Assembly: GCA_016720855.1 (NCBI GenBank)
Contig: JADKJU010000002.1
Span: 1,116,001-1,180,000, forward strand
Source: Betaproteobacteria bacterium
Lineage (GTDB): Bacteria; Pseudomonadota; Gammaproteobacteria; Burkholderiales; Usitatibacteraceae
Length of the DNA stretch: 64,000 nt
Direction: 5' to 3'
The notes beneath the pieces were generated by a model that was not told where the DNA came from, did not search any database, and saw nothing but the letters and a program-made list of their open reading frames with translations. Below are positions 8,438 through 16,195 of this stretch, piece after piece; the first letter of the stretch is position 1; the number at the start of each line of letters is the position of its first letter. Both the position numbers and the translations under genes were made by a program.

Positions 8438-9527
8438 GGGCCTGCCTTCGCTGCAGTCGCTCGGCGTACGCGCGCGGATAGTCGGTTCCGGTGCGCGCCC
8501 TGCCGACGATGTTTGCATGCAGGCGTTCGAGAACGGACTCGTCGCAGTTTGTCTCGCGCCACGCCGCATACGAGATGCCGAAGCCCAGGTGCTCCCAGAT
8601 TCTTGCGTTGCTTTCCTCCGCATGGCCATACGGCTCGAGAAGCACGACCGGGGTGCCCGAGTCCAGCGAATCGATCAACGTGCATCCGCCGGGCTTGCTC
8701 ACGATGGCCTTGCTGCGGCGGATGACGTCGTGCAGCACATGGTGGTCGGGAGTTTGCCGATAGCGGATGTCGTCCGCATCGAGCACTTCGCCCATGGGAG
8801 GAAAGTCGTGCCCGCCGCCTGCGTTCCGGCTCCACGGGTGCCATTCGGGATCGAGCATGAAGCATCGGTCGCGGGGCCGCCTGCCGGCCGCCTCGGCAGG
8901 GTCGTCGATGACAACATCCAGCGCGTACCGCGTCCTCGCGAGATCGCTGGCCATGCCCCGGTACGTGCCGATTCCCCAGCCGCCCCCGTGCACGACCAGG
9001 CGGTCGTCCCGCCCGGCGAACGGGATCGGCGCTTCATCGGCAACCGGAATCCTGAACACGAGCTTCCTCTCGTCCCAATTCCACAGCCAGACCTCGTTGC
9101 CGGCCGCCTGCAGGTCGCGATGGATCCTGAACGAGGCGGACATCTCCGCGTCGATCCGGCAGTGATCGACGTCGAGCGGCGCGCCGCCCGCCATCTGCCG
9201 GTAGTCCTCGATGAGCGGCAGCCAGAACCCCGACCATACAATGAAATGCCGGCGTCCCTCGCCTGCCCATCGCTCGAGCAGGCGCCGGGCGCGGACGGCA
9301 TCGATGCAATCGGAGACGGGGCGCGCCATCCGGTGCGCGATCTGCGCCAGCGCAAAGCTCTCGTGATGCGCCTTCTTGTGCGCGAGGTGCGCGCGCAGGT
9401 GCTCCGGCGTGAAGTACTCCTCGAGGACTTCCGTTTCCGCCTCGCATTGCCGCCGGCGCAACCGGCGCTCGATGAGCAACGCCGGGATGTGCGTTCCCAG
9501 CCCGACCCCGGAGGTGAGTATCGTCAC
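8424..9527 (-). CDS. MurG-like (GT-B) glycosyltransferase
   Basis: A protein of about 367 residues resembling UDP-sugar GT-B glycosyltransferases. The N-terminus has a GVGLGTH turn. The C-terminal half contains SKPGGCTLIDSL near residue 277 and then GTPVVLLEPYG, the typical donor-binding region of MurG and related GT28 enzymes. A GGGWGIGTYRG loop in the middle is also typical. Translation probably starts at the GTG at 9527, 17 bases past the carrier-protein stop, although no strong ribosome-binding site is visible there. It overlaps the next radical SAM gene by 14 bases. It likely glycosylates the product or an intermediate of the locus. Confidence 0.72.
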   Translation of the reverse strand: MTILTSGVGLGTHIPALLIERRLRRRQCEAETEVLEEYFTPEHLRAHLAHKKAHHESFALAQIAHRMARPVSDCIDAVRARRLLERWAGEGRRHFIVWSGFWLPLIEDYRQMAGGAPLDVDHCRIDAEMSASFRIHRDLQAAGNEVWLWNWDERKLVFRIPVADEAPIPFAGRDDRLVVHGGGWGIGTYRGMASDLARTRYALDVVIDDPAEAAGRRPRDRCFMLDPEWHPWSRNAGGGHDFPPMGEVLDADDIRYRQTPDHHVLHDVIRRSKAIVSKPGGCTLIDSLDSGTPVVLLEPYGHAEESNARIWEHLGFGISYAAWRETNCDESVLERLHANIVGRARTGTDYPRAYAERLQRRQAREAV

Positions 9528-9544
9528 CTGGGGATGCCGGGGTC

Positions 9545-9817
9545 TCAAGCCGGGCTCGCGGGCGGGTAGCTCGGCGGCATCGTGTCCAGGAAGAGCGCGA
9601 GCGCGCTGATCGAGTTGAGCGCTGAATACTCGAGCTGCTCGAAATCGATCCGGATCGCCAGGCGCTCCTCGAGCTCGAGCATGAACTGCAGCAGCTCCAG
9701 CGAATCCAGGCCGACGTCCTGGAGAATGTCCGCGGTGTCCGGCAGTTGCGCGGATAGATCCGGGGTGCCCCGCAACTTTCCGATGATGTCCTTGATGGTG
9801 GCGACGGTGGCTGTCAA
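9545..9817 (-). CDS. Stand-alone acyl/peptidyl carrier protein
   Basis: A 90-residue carrier protein with the phosphopantetheine motif GLDSLELLQ, the modified Ser being residue 39. The four-helix acidic character of ACPs is clear (ELEERLAI, FEQLEYS). A TTG start is inferred because it overlaps the TGA of the methyltransferase gene (TTGA) and leaves a protein of normal ACP length. It is the obvious partner of the AMP-forming ligase at 10729 (loading) and of the phosphopantetheinyl transferase at 12282 (activation). It could deliver an acyl or amino-acyl group to the NRPS condensation domain, or hold a substrate for the radical SAM enzymes. Confidence 0.88.
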   Translation of the reverse strand: MTATVATIKDIIGKLRGTPDLSAQLPDTADILQDVGLDSLELLQFMLELEERLAIRIDFEQLEYSALNSISALALFLDTMPPSYPPASPA

Positions 9818-10611
9818 GTCGATCGCCCTGCCTGGAGGCGCCCGTCGCCGGCCGCAAGCCTCTCCTTCTTCACCGCCAGTCCGATGCCCATGTACGGCCC
9901 CATGGCGCCGTATTGATCGGTGTATTCGGAGCAATCGAAGCCGGCGTCGGCTTTCACGTCGTCCCACACCCGCGCGATGCCCGGGCAGTTCACGTTCGCG
10001 ATATCGTGAAACGCGATCATATTGGTGCTGTCCCTGACGGAGGCGAATTCCCTGCGGCACTGCGACTCTTCATGGTGGGAGTCGATGAAAACCAGGTCGA
10101 TGGGCTTCAAGCGATCCACGAGCGCGGTGAATCCGGCGCCCTGCGTGTTCATGCACGCGAACTCGGCGCGCGGATTGAGTTTCCCGTATTCGATCATCGC
10201 CGGACAGGGAATGATATCGACGCCGACGGCAAAGGCCAGGGGAGAGAAGCGATCGAGGACCTCGACTGTCGCGACAAAGGAGCCGCCGTGACGTATGCCC
10301 AGCTCGAGATACGATTCCACCTCGAGCCCGCCCAGCCGTGCGAGATACCTGCCGAACTGCACGGGGTATTGCCAGATGCGCAAACCGTATCCGCAGAAAG
10401 GGTGGAGAGACTCGGGAAACTCGTTCAGGCCCTCGTCGTTCAGGCCGAGATCCGGAAGCAGCCTTTCCAGGTTTCCGGGCAGGGCGAGGTATTCGGGGGT
10501 CTTGTCGCGGATCAGGGATATGCGCCGCAGGTCCAGCGGCGCCGGATGCAGCCCTTTCAGCGTTCGCCATCCGCTCTGCTGTGCATTCCAGCCGGGAGTC
10601 TTCGTCGCCAT
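9814..10611 (-). CDS. SAM-dependent methyltransferase, CmcI-like
   Basis: A 265-residue class I methyltransferase resembling the cephalosporin hydroxylase/CmcI and rhamnosyl O-methyltransferase group. The SAM-binding loop reads YLELGIRHGGS, an acidic strand-2 residue follows (GVDIIP), and a metal/substrate segment DLVFIDSHHEE and FHDIANVN are present. It is the first gene of the leftward operon; the ATG at 10611 starts a frame whose first recognizable motif is well inside the protein. It probably O-methylates the product or its sugar. The family is inferred from motifs only; the acceptor is unknown. Confidence 0.75.
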   Translation of the reverse strand: MATKTPGWNAQQSGWRTLKGLHPAPLDLRRISLIRDKTPEYLALPGNLERLLPDLGLNDEGLNEFPESLHPFCGYGLRIWQYPVQFGRYLARLGGLEVESYLELGIRHGGSFVATVEVLDRFSPLAFAVGVDIIPCPAMIEYGKLNPRAEFACMNTQGAGFTALVDRLKPIDLVFIDSHHEESQCRREFASVRDSTNMIAFHDIANVNCPGIARVWDDVKADAGFDCSEYTDQYGAMGPYMGIGLAVKKERLAAGDGRLQAGRST

Positions 10612-10660
10612 AATGAGGTGCCGTGACGCAACGGTCGCGAGGCGCAATGATGCAAATGTC

Positions 10661-10688
10661 AGTTTAGCAGCGATGATGGGAAAGTCGA
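10661..10688 (-). promoter_or_regulatory. Candidate promoter for the leftward NRPS operon
   Basis: Read on the minus strand, TCGACT (10688-10683) and TAAACT (10666-10661) are separated by 16 bases, each matching four of six sigma-70 consensus positions. It lies about 50 bases upstream of the methyltransferase start, inside the 117-base divergent gap. The match is weak; the gap must hold promoters in both directions, but this assignment is tentative. Confidence 0.25.
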
Positions 10689-10728
10689 TACTCGGCCACC
10701 TCGCGCGACGCGGAAAGGACACGTCCGG

Positions 10729-12285
10729 ATGACCCCCCGCTCCCCACTGCTCCACGGCTACCTGATCGACTCCGCCCGCCGCCTTCCCGACAAGGTCGCG
10801 CTGGTGTGCGAGCGCATGCGCGTGACGTACGCGCAGCTCGATCGGCAGTCGGATGCGCTCGCGCGAGCCCTGGCCGGGCGTGGCGTGAAACGCGGCGACC
10901 GGGTCGCGGTGTTCGGCGAGAACAGCGTCGAGACGGTCGTCTCGTTCTGGGCCGTGCTGAAGGCGAACGCGGTCGTCTCGCTCATCAATCCCCGGACGAA
11001 GGCGGAGAAGCTCGCGTATTGTCTCGATGACCTGCGGGCGGCCGCGCTGATCGCCGAGGCCCATCTTGCGGACGTGTTCGTCCCGGCGATCGCCCGGGCG
11101 AAGCGCCCGGCGACGGTCATCGTGTCCGGCGAGCTCGATCCGGCGCGCGCGAAGGAGCTCACGGGCTGCACGACGTTCGCCGAGGCTCTCGGCGCAATGC
11201 CCGGCGACTGCGCGGTTGCTTGCACATCGATCGACATCGACCTCGCGGCGATCATCTACACGTCCGGGAGCATGGGAGAGGCGAAGGGCGTCATGCTCAC
11301 CCACCGCAACATGCTCACGGCGGCGACTTCGATCAACGCCTATCTGGGGAATGTGGAAGACGACGTCATCCTGGGTGCGCTGCCGCTCGCGTTCGATTAC
11401 GGCCTCTACCAGATGATCCTTGCGTTCGCCGTCGGCGCGCGGCTGGTCCTGGAACGCTCGTTCGCCCTCCTTCCCCGGGTCGTTGCGCGCATGGAAAAGG
11501 AGGGCGTGAGCGCGTTCCCTTGCCTGCCGACGGTCTGCGCGTTGCTGGCGGAGATGCCCACGCTTGCGCGATTCGACCTGTCCCGCATCCGCTATGTCAC
11601 GGTCAGCGGCGCCGCGCTGCCGCAGAAGCACCTCGCGCTGCTGAAGCGGGTATTTCCGGCGGCGCGCATCTTCTCGATGTTCGGGCTGACCGAATGCAAG
11701 CGGTGCACGTACCTTCCGCCAGAGGATCTCGACCGGAAACCCGGGAGCGTCGGCATCGCGATTCCCGACACCGAACTCTGGCTCGTGGACGAGAACGATC
11801 GCGAGGTCGGACCGCACCAGGTCGGGCAGCTGGTCATCCGCGGGGCGACGGTGATGCAGGGCTACTGGGGAGACCCGGAGCTGACGGCCACGCGCCTCAG
11901 GCCCGGGAAGCTGCCGGGCGAGCGGGTGCTCTACACCGGCGATCTGTGCACGCGAGACGAGGAGGGCTATCTGTACTTCGTCGCGCGGATGGACGACATC
12001 ATCAAGTCCCGCGGCGAGAAGATCGCGCCACGCGAAGTCGAGGCTGCGCTCATGGACATTCCCGAGGTGAAGGAAGTCGCCGTCATCGGCGTCCCCGATG
12101 AGATCCAGGGGCAGGCGATCAAGGCATTCGTGGTCATCGACCAGGGCGCGTCGCTTTCGGAGACGCAAGTCCTTGCCGAGTGCCGGCGCCGGCTCGCGGC
12201 GGTCATGGTGCCGCGCTACGTACGCTTCGTCACCGGGTTGCCGAAGACTCCCACCGGAAAGATCGACAAGTCGGGGCTCTCATGA
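10729..12285 (+). CDS. AMP-forming acyl/aryl ligase
   Basis: A 518-residue member of the ANL superfamily. It has the phosphate-binding loop YTSGSMGEAKG near residue 177, a FGLTE motif, the hinge YTGDL and a C-terminal TPTGKIDK with the catalytic Lys. There is no fused carrier or reductase domain, so it probably adenylates a carboxylic acid and loads it onto the stand-alone carrier protein or onto CoA. It resembles ligases that work with discrete ACPs. AAAGGA lies upstream of the ATG. Its last bases overlap the phosphopantetheinyl transferase start (ATGA). The acid substrate cannot be predicted. Confidence 0.88.
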   Translation: MTPRSPLLHGYLIDSARRLPDKVALVCERMRVTYAQLDRQSDALARALAGRGVKRGDRVAVFGENSVETVVSFWAVLKANAVVSLINPRTKAEKLAYCLDDLRAAALIAEAHLADVFVPAIARAKRPATVIVSGELDPARAKELTGCTTFAEALGAMPGDCAVACTSIDIDLAAIIYTSGSMGEAKGVMLTHRNMLTAATSINAYLGNVEDDVILGALPLAFDYGLYQMILAFAVGARLVLERSFALLPRVVARMEKEGVSAFPCLPTVCALLAEMPTLARFDLSRIRYVTVSGAALPQKHLALLKRVFPAARIFSMFGLTECKRCTYLPPEDLDRKPGSVGIAIPDTELWLVDENDREVGPHQVGQLVIRGATVMQGYWGDPELTATRLRPGKLPGERVLYTGDLCTRDEEGYLYFVARMDDIIKSRGEKIAPREVEAALMDIPEVKEVAVIGVPDEIQGQAIKAFVVIDQGASLSETQVLAECRRRLAAVMVPRYVRFVTGLPKTPTGKIDKSGLS

Positions 12286-13055
12286 CGACACCCGACACCG
12301 AATCGGGCCGGCCTGCCACGCCCGAAACGCGGATACCCCGGCAATCCCTGCCACTCGCACCTTCCTTTCCGCCCGAACTTGCGGCGGACGAGGTCCATGT
12401 GTGGCGCCTGGACCTGTCGGGGGATTGCCCGGAGGATTCCGGTCGATGTCGGCACGAGTGCGATCTGCAGCGCGCTGCCCGCTTCGTGCTCGAGCGCGAT
12501 CGCAAGCGCTTCCTTCGCGCGAGGTACGAGATGCGGCGTTTGCTGGGGGGCTACCTCGACATCGCGCCTGTGCAGCTGGTCTTCGCATTCAATCCGCATG
12601 GAAAGCCGATGCTGGATCCCCGGTTCGGGCTCGGCTTCAACTTCAGCCACTCCGGCGATCTGGGACTGCTCGCGATCGGCCGCATGTTGCGGATCGGGAT
12701 CGACATCGAGAAAACCGCCGCCAGGCCCGACATGCGCCGGTTGGCGCACAAGGCGTTCACGCCAGGAGAAGTGGCCTCGCTGGCTGGCGTGGGGGACGGG
12801 GAGCTGCTCCTTTCCTTCCTGACGTGCTGGACGCGCAAGGAAGCCTGCCTGAAGGCGCTGGGAATGGGGCTTGCCCTCGCGCCGGAATCCCTGCACGTGG
12901 GGACCGACCCGGATCGCCGGCGCATCGCCGGCAGCGACGCGACAGGCGGAGAGTTCATGGAGGTCGCAAGCGTCATCCGGGACGATCGCTGCGTCGCGGC
13001 GCTGGCCGTCGCGGGCGGCTACTCGGAGGCGAGGATCTTCGATCGGCCCCCTTGA
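12282..13055 (+). CDS. 4'-phosphopantetheinyl transferase, Sfp type
   Basis: A 257-residue Sfp/Gsp-type enzyme that transfers phosphopantetheine from CoA to carrier proteins. Diagnostic motifs are GKPML, NFSHSGD, the Mg-binding GIDIEK near residue 139 and WTRKEACLKALG near 183. The ATG at 12282 overlaps the ligase stop, so the two are coupled. In context it should activate both the discrete carrier protein and the T domain of the NRPS. Having a dedicated activator in the locus supports the view that this is a self-contained biosynthetic unit. Confidence 0.93.
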   Translation: MTTPDTESGRPATPETRIPRQSLPLAPSFPPELAADEVHVWRLDLSGDCPEDSGRCRHECDLQRAARFVLERDRKRFLRARYEMRRLLGGYLDIAPVQLVFAFNPHGKPMLDPRFGLGFNFSHSGDLGLLAIGRMLRIGIDIEKTAARPDMRRLAHKAFTPGEVASLAGVGDGELLLSFLTCWTRKEACLKALGMGLALAPESLHVGTDPDRRRIAGSDATGGEFMEVASVIRDDRCVAALAVAGGYSEARIFDRPP

Positions 13056-13100
13056 GGCGAGGCCACCCCGGCAGAGCCCGGGGCTTCGCAATCGGCCGGT

Positions 13101-13868
13101 TCAGGTCAGCCAGCCGAGCGTATCGGCCGTGGCTTTCGAGGGCCGGTACTCGGCAGACGTCCAGCCTCCGTATCCCATGGCGTCAAGGCGCGCGAAGCAG
13201 GCGGCGATGTCGACCTTTCCCGTGCCCGGCTCGTTGCGCCCGGGAGCGTCGGCGAACTGCACGTGGCGGATCACCGGGGAGAAGCGCGCGAGGCCCTCGA
13301 CCGGGTCGTCGCCCATCATCGCCGCGTGGTAGATGTCGTACTGCAGCCCCACGTTGTTCGCCCCGGTTTCGGCCACGAGGTCGGCGCCGTCGGCCGGCCG
13401 GGGCACGACGAAGCCGGGCGCGTCGACGGTATTGATGGGCTCCAGCAGCAGCGTGCGGCCGGCGATCCCGAATTCACGTGCCGCGAACCGGAGGTTGGAA
13501 AGGAGCGTTTCGCGCAGCAGCGCCGGATCGGCGCCCGGCGGGGCCTTTCCCGCGATGCAGTTGATGCGCTCGTTTCCGAGCACCTCGGCGTAAGCGATCG
13601 CCTTGCGAACACCCTCGCGGAAGTCCGCCTCGCGCCCGGGCAGGCAGGCCAGGCCGAAGTCGCCGGCGGAAGTGTTGCCCATGGGAAGGTTGAAAAGCAC
13701 CATCTCGAGGCCGTTGGCCTTCAGCAGCTCGGCGAGCTCGCGCGCGTCCCACGCATAGGGCTGCGCGAACTCCACGGCCTTGAAGCCCGCGGATGCGGCG
13801 GCGCCGAAGCGACCCGTGAAGGGGTGCTCCGGAAACAGGAAACCCAGGTTGGCGGCGAATCGCGGCAT
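13101..13868 (-). CDS. hyi: Hydroxypyruvate isomerase-like TIM-barrel enzyme
   Basis: A 255-residue protein of the xylose isomerase-like TIM-barrel fold, close in length to Hyi (about 258). It begins MPRFAANLGFLFPEHPF, typical of the hydroxypyruvate isomerase family, and has metal/substrate residues in LLLEPIN, LQYDIYHAA, HVQFADAPGR and the final SAEYRP. It interconverts hydroxypyruvate and tartronate semialdehyde in glyoxylate metabolism, if the name is right; 2-oxo-tetronate isomerases are near relatives. The ATG at 13868 is used, as longer frames run into the divergent ABC transporter gene. It converges with the phosphopantetheinyl transferase gene across 45 bases. Confidence 0.8.
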   Translation of the reverse strand: MPRFAANLGFLFPEHPFTGRFGAAASAGFKAVEFAQPYAWDARELAELLKANGLEMVLFNLPMGNTSAGDFGLACLPGREADFREGVRKAIAYAEVLGNERINCIAGKAPPGADPALLRETLLSNLRFAAREFGIAGRTLLLEPINTVDAPGFVVPRPADGADLVAETGANNVGLQYDIYHAAMMGDDPVEGLARFSPVIRHVQFADAPGRNEPGTGKVDIAACFARLDAMGYGGWTSAEYRPSKATADTLGWLT

Positions 13869-13908
13869 CGTCTCGCTGCTACTATAACGGACGAAGCGCC
13901 CCGTCCCG

Positions 13909-15744
13909 ATGAGCACCGCCACCGTCCCCCAGGAATCCCCGAAAGCCGCCGAGCCCCCCGTCACGGGCGATGCGGGCGTGATCGCCAAGCTCCTGCCCTA
14001 CCTGTGGGAGTACCGCGGCCGGGTGATCCTCGCGCTCGTCTTTCTCATCACCGCGAAGTTCGCGAACCTGACGGTCCCGCTCGTCATGAAGGCCGTGGTG
14101 GACGGCCTGTCGGGCCCCAAGGCGGTGCTGGCGGTGCCGATCGTGCTGCTCGCCTCGTATGGCCTGCTGCGCCTGTCCTCCACGCTCTTCAACGAGCTGC
14201 GCGACATCGTGTTCGCGAAGGTGGCGCAGCGCGCCATGCGGCGCGTGGCGCTGGAGGTCTTCGAGCACATGCACTCGCTCTCGCTCCGGTTCCATCTCGA
14301 GCGGCAGACGGGCGGGCTCACGCGCGACATCGAGCGCGGCACGCGCGGCATCTCCACGCTCCTGAACTTCATGGTGTTCAGCGTGCTGCCGACGTTCTTC
14401 GAGATCGCGCTGGTGACCGGGTTCCTGATCGTGAAGTTCGACGTGTGGTTCGGCGTGATCACCGTGGGCGCGCTGGTCCTTTACATCTCGGCCACCTTCG
14501 TGATCTCGGAGCGGCGCATCCACCACCGGCGAACCATGAACGAGATGGACTCGAAGGCCAACACGCGCGCCATCGATTCGCTCATCAACTACGAGACGGT
14601 CAAGTACTTCGGCAACGAATCCTGGGAGGCGAGGCGCTACGACGAGAACCTCTCGCGCTACGAGCACGCCGTGGTGACGAGCGAGACCTCGCTCGGATTC
14701 CTGAACGTCGTGCAGGCGGCGATCATCGCGCTCACGGTTTCGCTCCTCATGTGGCGGGCCGCCGACGGCATCGTGAACGGCGCGCTGACCCTGGGCGACC
14801 TGGTCATGGTGAACGCGCTCCTCATCCAGCTCTACATCCCGCTCAACTTCCTGGGCGTGCTCTATCGCGAGATCAAGCAGTCGCTCACCGACATGGAAAA
14901 GATGTTCCGCCTCATGTCCGTGAACCGCGAGATCCAGGACAAGCCCGGCGCCCCGGCGCTCGCGGTGGGCGGCGGCGCCCTGCGCTTCGAGGGCGTCGAT
15001 TTCAGCTACGACGGAAAGCGCCAGATCCTGTCGGACGTGGATTTCGAGGTGCCGGCCGGCAGGACCGTCGCGGTGGTGGGCGCCAGCGGCTCGGGCAAGT
15101 CCACGCTGGGACGCCTGCTTTTCCGCTTCTACGACGTGCAGAAGGGGCGGATCACCATCGACGGGCAGGACATACGCGACGTGACGCAGCTCTCCGTGCG
15201 CTCGGCGATCGGCATCGTTCCCCAGGACACCGTCCTCTTCAACGACACGATCTACTACAACATCGCCTACGGGCGAACGGGCGCCACGCGCGACGAGGTG
15301 GTGGAGACGGCCAAGGTGGCCCACATCCTCGACTTCATCGAGCGCCTGCCCGACGGGTGGGAGACCTCGGTGGGGGAGAGGGGTCTCAAGCTTTCCGGCG
15401 GCGAGAAGCAGCGCGTATCGATCGCGAGGACGCTCCTCAAGAACCCGCCCATCATGATGTTCGACGAGGCCACCTCCGCGCTCGACTCGAAGACCGAGAA
15501 GGCCATCCAGGCCGAGTTCGCCGAGATCTCGAGGAACCGCACGACGCTCATGATCGCGCACCGGCTTTCCACCATCGTGGATGCCGACCAGATACTCGTG
15601 ATGGAGGCGGGCAGGATCGTCGAGCGGGGGACCTTCAGGGAACTGATCGCGCAGGAGGGCCGCTTCGCCGAGATGTGGCGGCTGCAGCAGCAGGAAGAGG
15701 CAGAAGGCGCCGACAAGGCGCAGACCGGGGAGGCAATCCGATGA
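13909..15744 (+). CDS. ABC exporter of the Atm1/HMT type
   Basis: A 611-residue half-transporter with an N-terminal six-helix ABC-exporter membrane domain (roughly residues 35-340) and a C-terminal ATPase. Walker A GASGSGKST is near 391, the signature LSGGEKQR near 494, and Walker B IMMFDEATSALD near 515. The length and the start region (LLPYLWEYRGRV) fit bacterial Atm1/HMT1-type exporters, which move glutathione-linked metal or sulfur species across the inner membrane. It overlaps the next lipoprotein gene by ATGA. Lipid A or drug exporters of the same fold are the alternative. Confidence 0.85.
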   Translation: MSTATVPQESPKAAEPPVTGDAGVIAKLLPYLWEYRGRVILALVFLITAKFANLTVPLVMKAVVDGLSGPKAVLAVPIVLLASYGLLRLSSTLFNELRDIVFAKVAQRAMRRVALEVFEHMHSLSLRFHLERQTGGLTRDIERGTRGISTLLNFMVFSVLPTFFEIALVTGFLIVKFDVWFGVITVGALVLYISATFVISERRIHHRRTMNEMDSKANTRAIDSLINYETVKYFGNESWEARRYDENLSRYEHAVVTSETSLGFLNVVQAAIIALTVSLLMWRAADGIVNGALTLGDLVMVNALLIQLYIPLNFLGVLYREIKQSLTDMEKMFRLMSVNREIQDKPGAPALAVGGGALRFEGVDFSYDGKRQILSDVDFEVPAGRTVAVVGASGSGKSTLGRLLFRFYDVQKGRITIDGQDIRDVTQLSVRSAIGIVPQDTVLFNDTIYYNIAYGRTGATRDEVVETAKVAHILDFIERLPDGWETSVGERGLKLSGGEKQRVSIARTLLKNPPIMMFDEATSALDSKTEKAIQAEFAEISRNRTTLMIAHRLSTIVDADQILVMEAGRIVERGTFRELIAQEGRFAEMWRLQQQEEAEGADKAQTGEAIR

Positions 15745-16148
15745 GGAAGAAGGCAGGCAGGGGCGCGGGGCGCGCAGTCGTTGCCGCGTGCGCGGCCGCA
15801 TTGCTGGCGGGCTGCGCCGCACCCCCGCGCGAAGCGCACGACGGTGCCATCGTCGTCCTCAAGATCGACCGGGCGGCGTGGAATGCGCCTTTGGAGGAGC
15901 GCCTCTTCCGCCTGGACTTCGACGCGAAGGCGGCGTTGTGGATCCGGCGGCAGGCGGGCGTGCTGCAGGCCCCCGAGAGCCAGGACGCCTACTTCTCGCA
16001 GATCGAGGTGCTGGAGGATGAGGCCGGGCGCGAACTCAGGTCCCGCGCCCTCTGCGGGGGAAGCGCGCAGTTCGTGTCCTACCTCGACGGGGCATCGGGA
16101 CAAGGCGGAATCACCGCGATCTTCCGGTGCCGCCTGCAGCTCTTCTGA
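15741..16148 (+). CDS. Small putative lipoprotein of unknown function
   Basis: A 135-residue protein with a basic N-terminus (MRKKAGRGAGR), a hydrophobic stretch and the lipobox LLAGC, so it should be lipidated at Cys. The mature part has an FDAKAALWIRR segment, two cysteines and an EDEAGRELRSRALC region. I do not recognise the family. It is translationally coupled to the ABC exporter (ATGA overlap), so it may act with it at the cell envelope. Confidence 0.7.
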   Translation: MRKKAGRGAGRAVVAACAAALLAGCAAPPREAHDGAIVVLKIDRAAWNAPLEERLFRLDFDAKAALWIRRQAGVLQAPESQDAYFSQIEVLEDEAGRELRSRALCGGSAQFVSYLDGASGQGGITAIFRCRLQLF

Positions 16149-16195
16149 AGGCTGCTCGCGGCGTCGCGGCACTCACGGACGAGCTGGGAAGCGGC

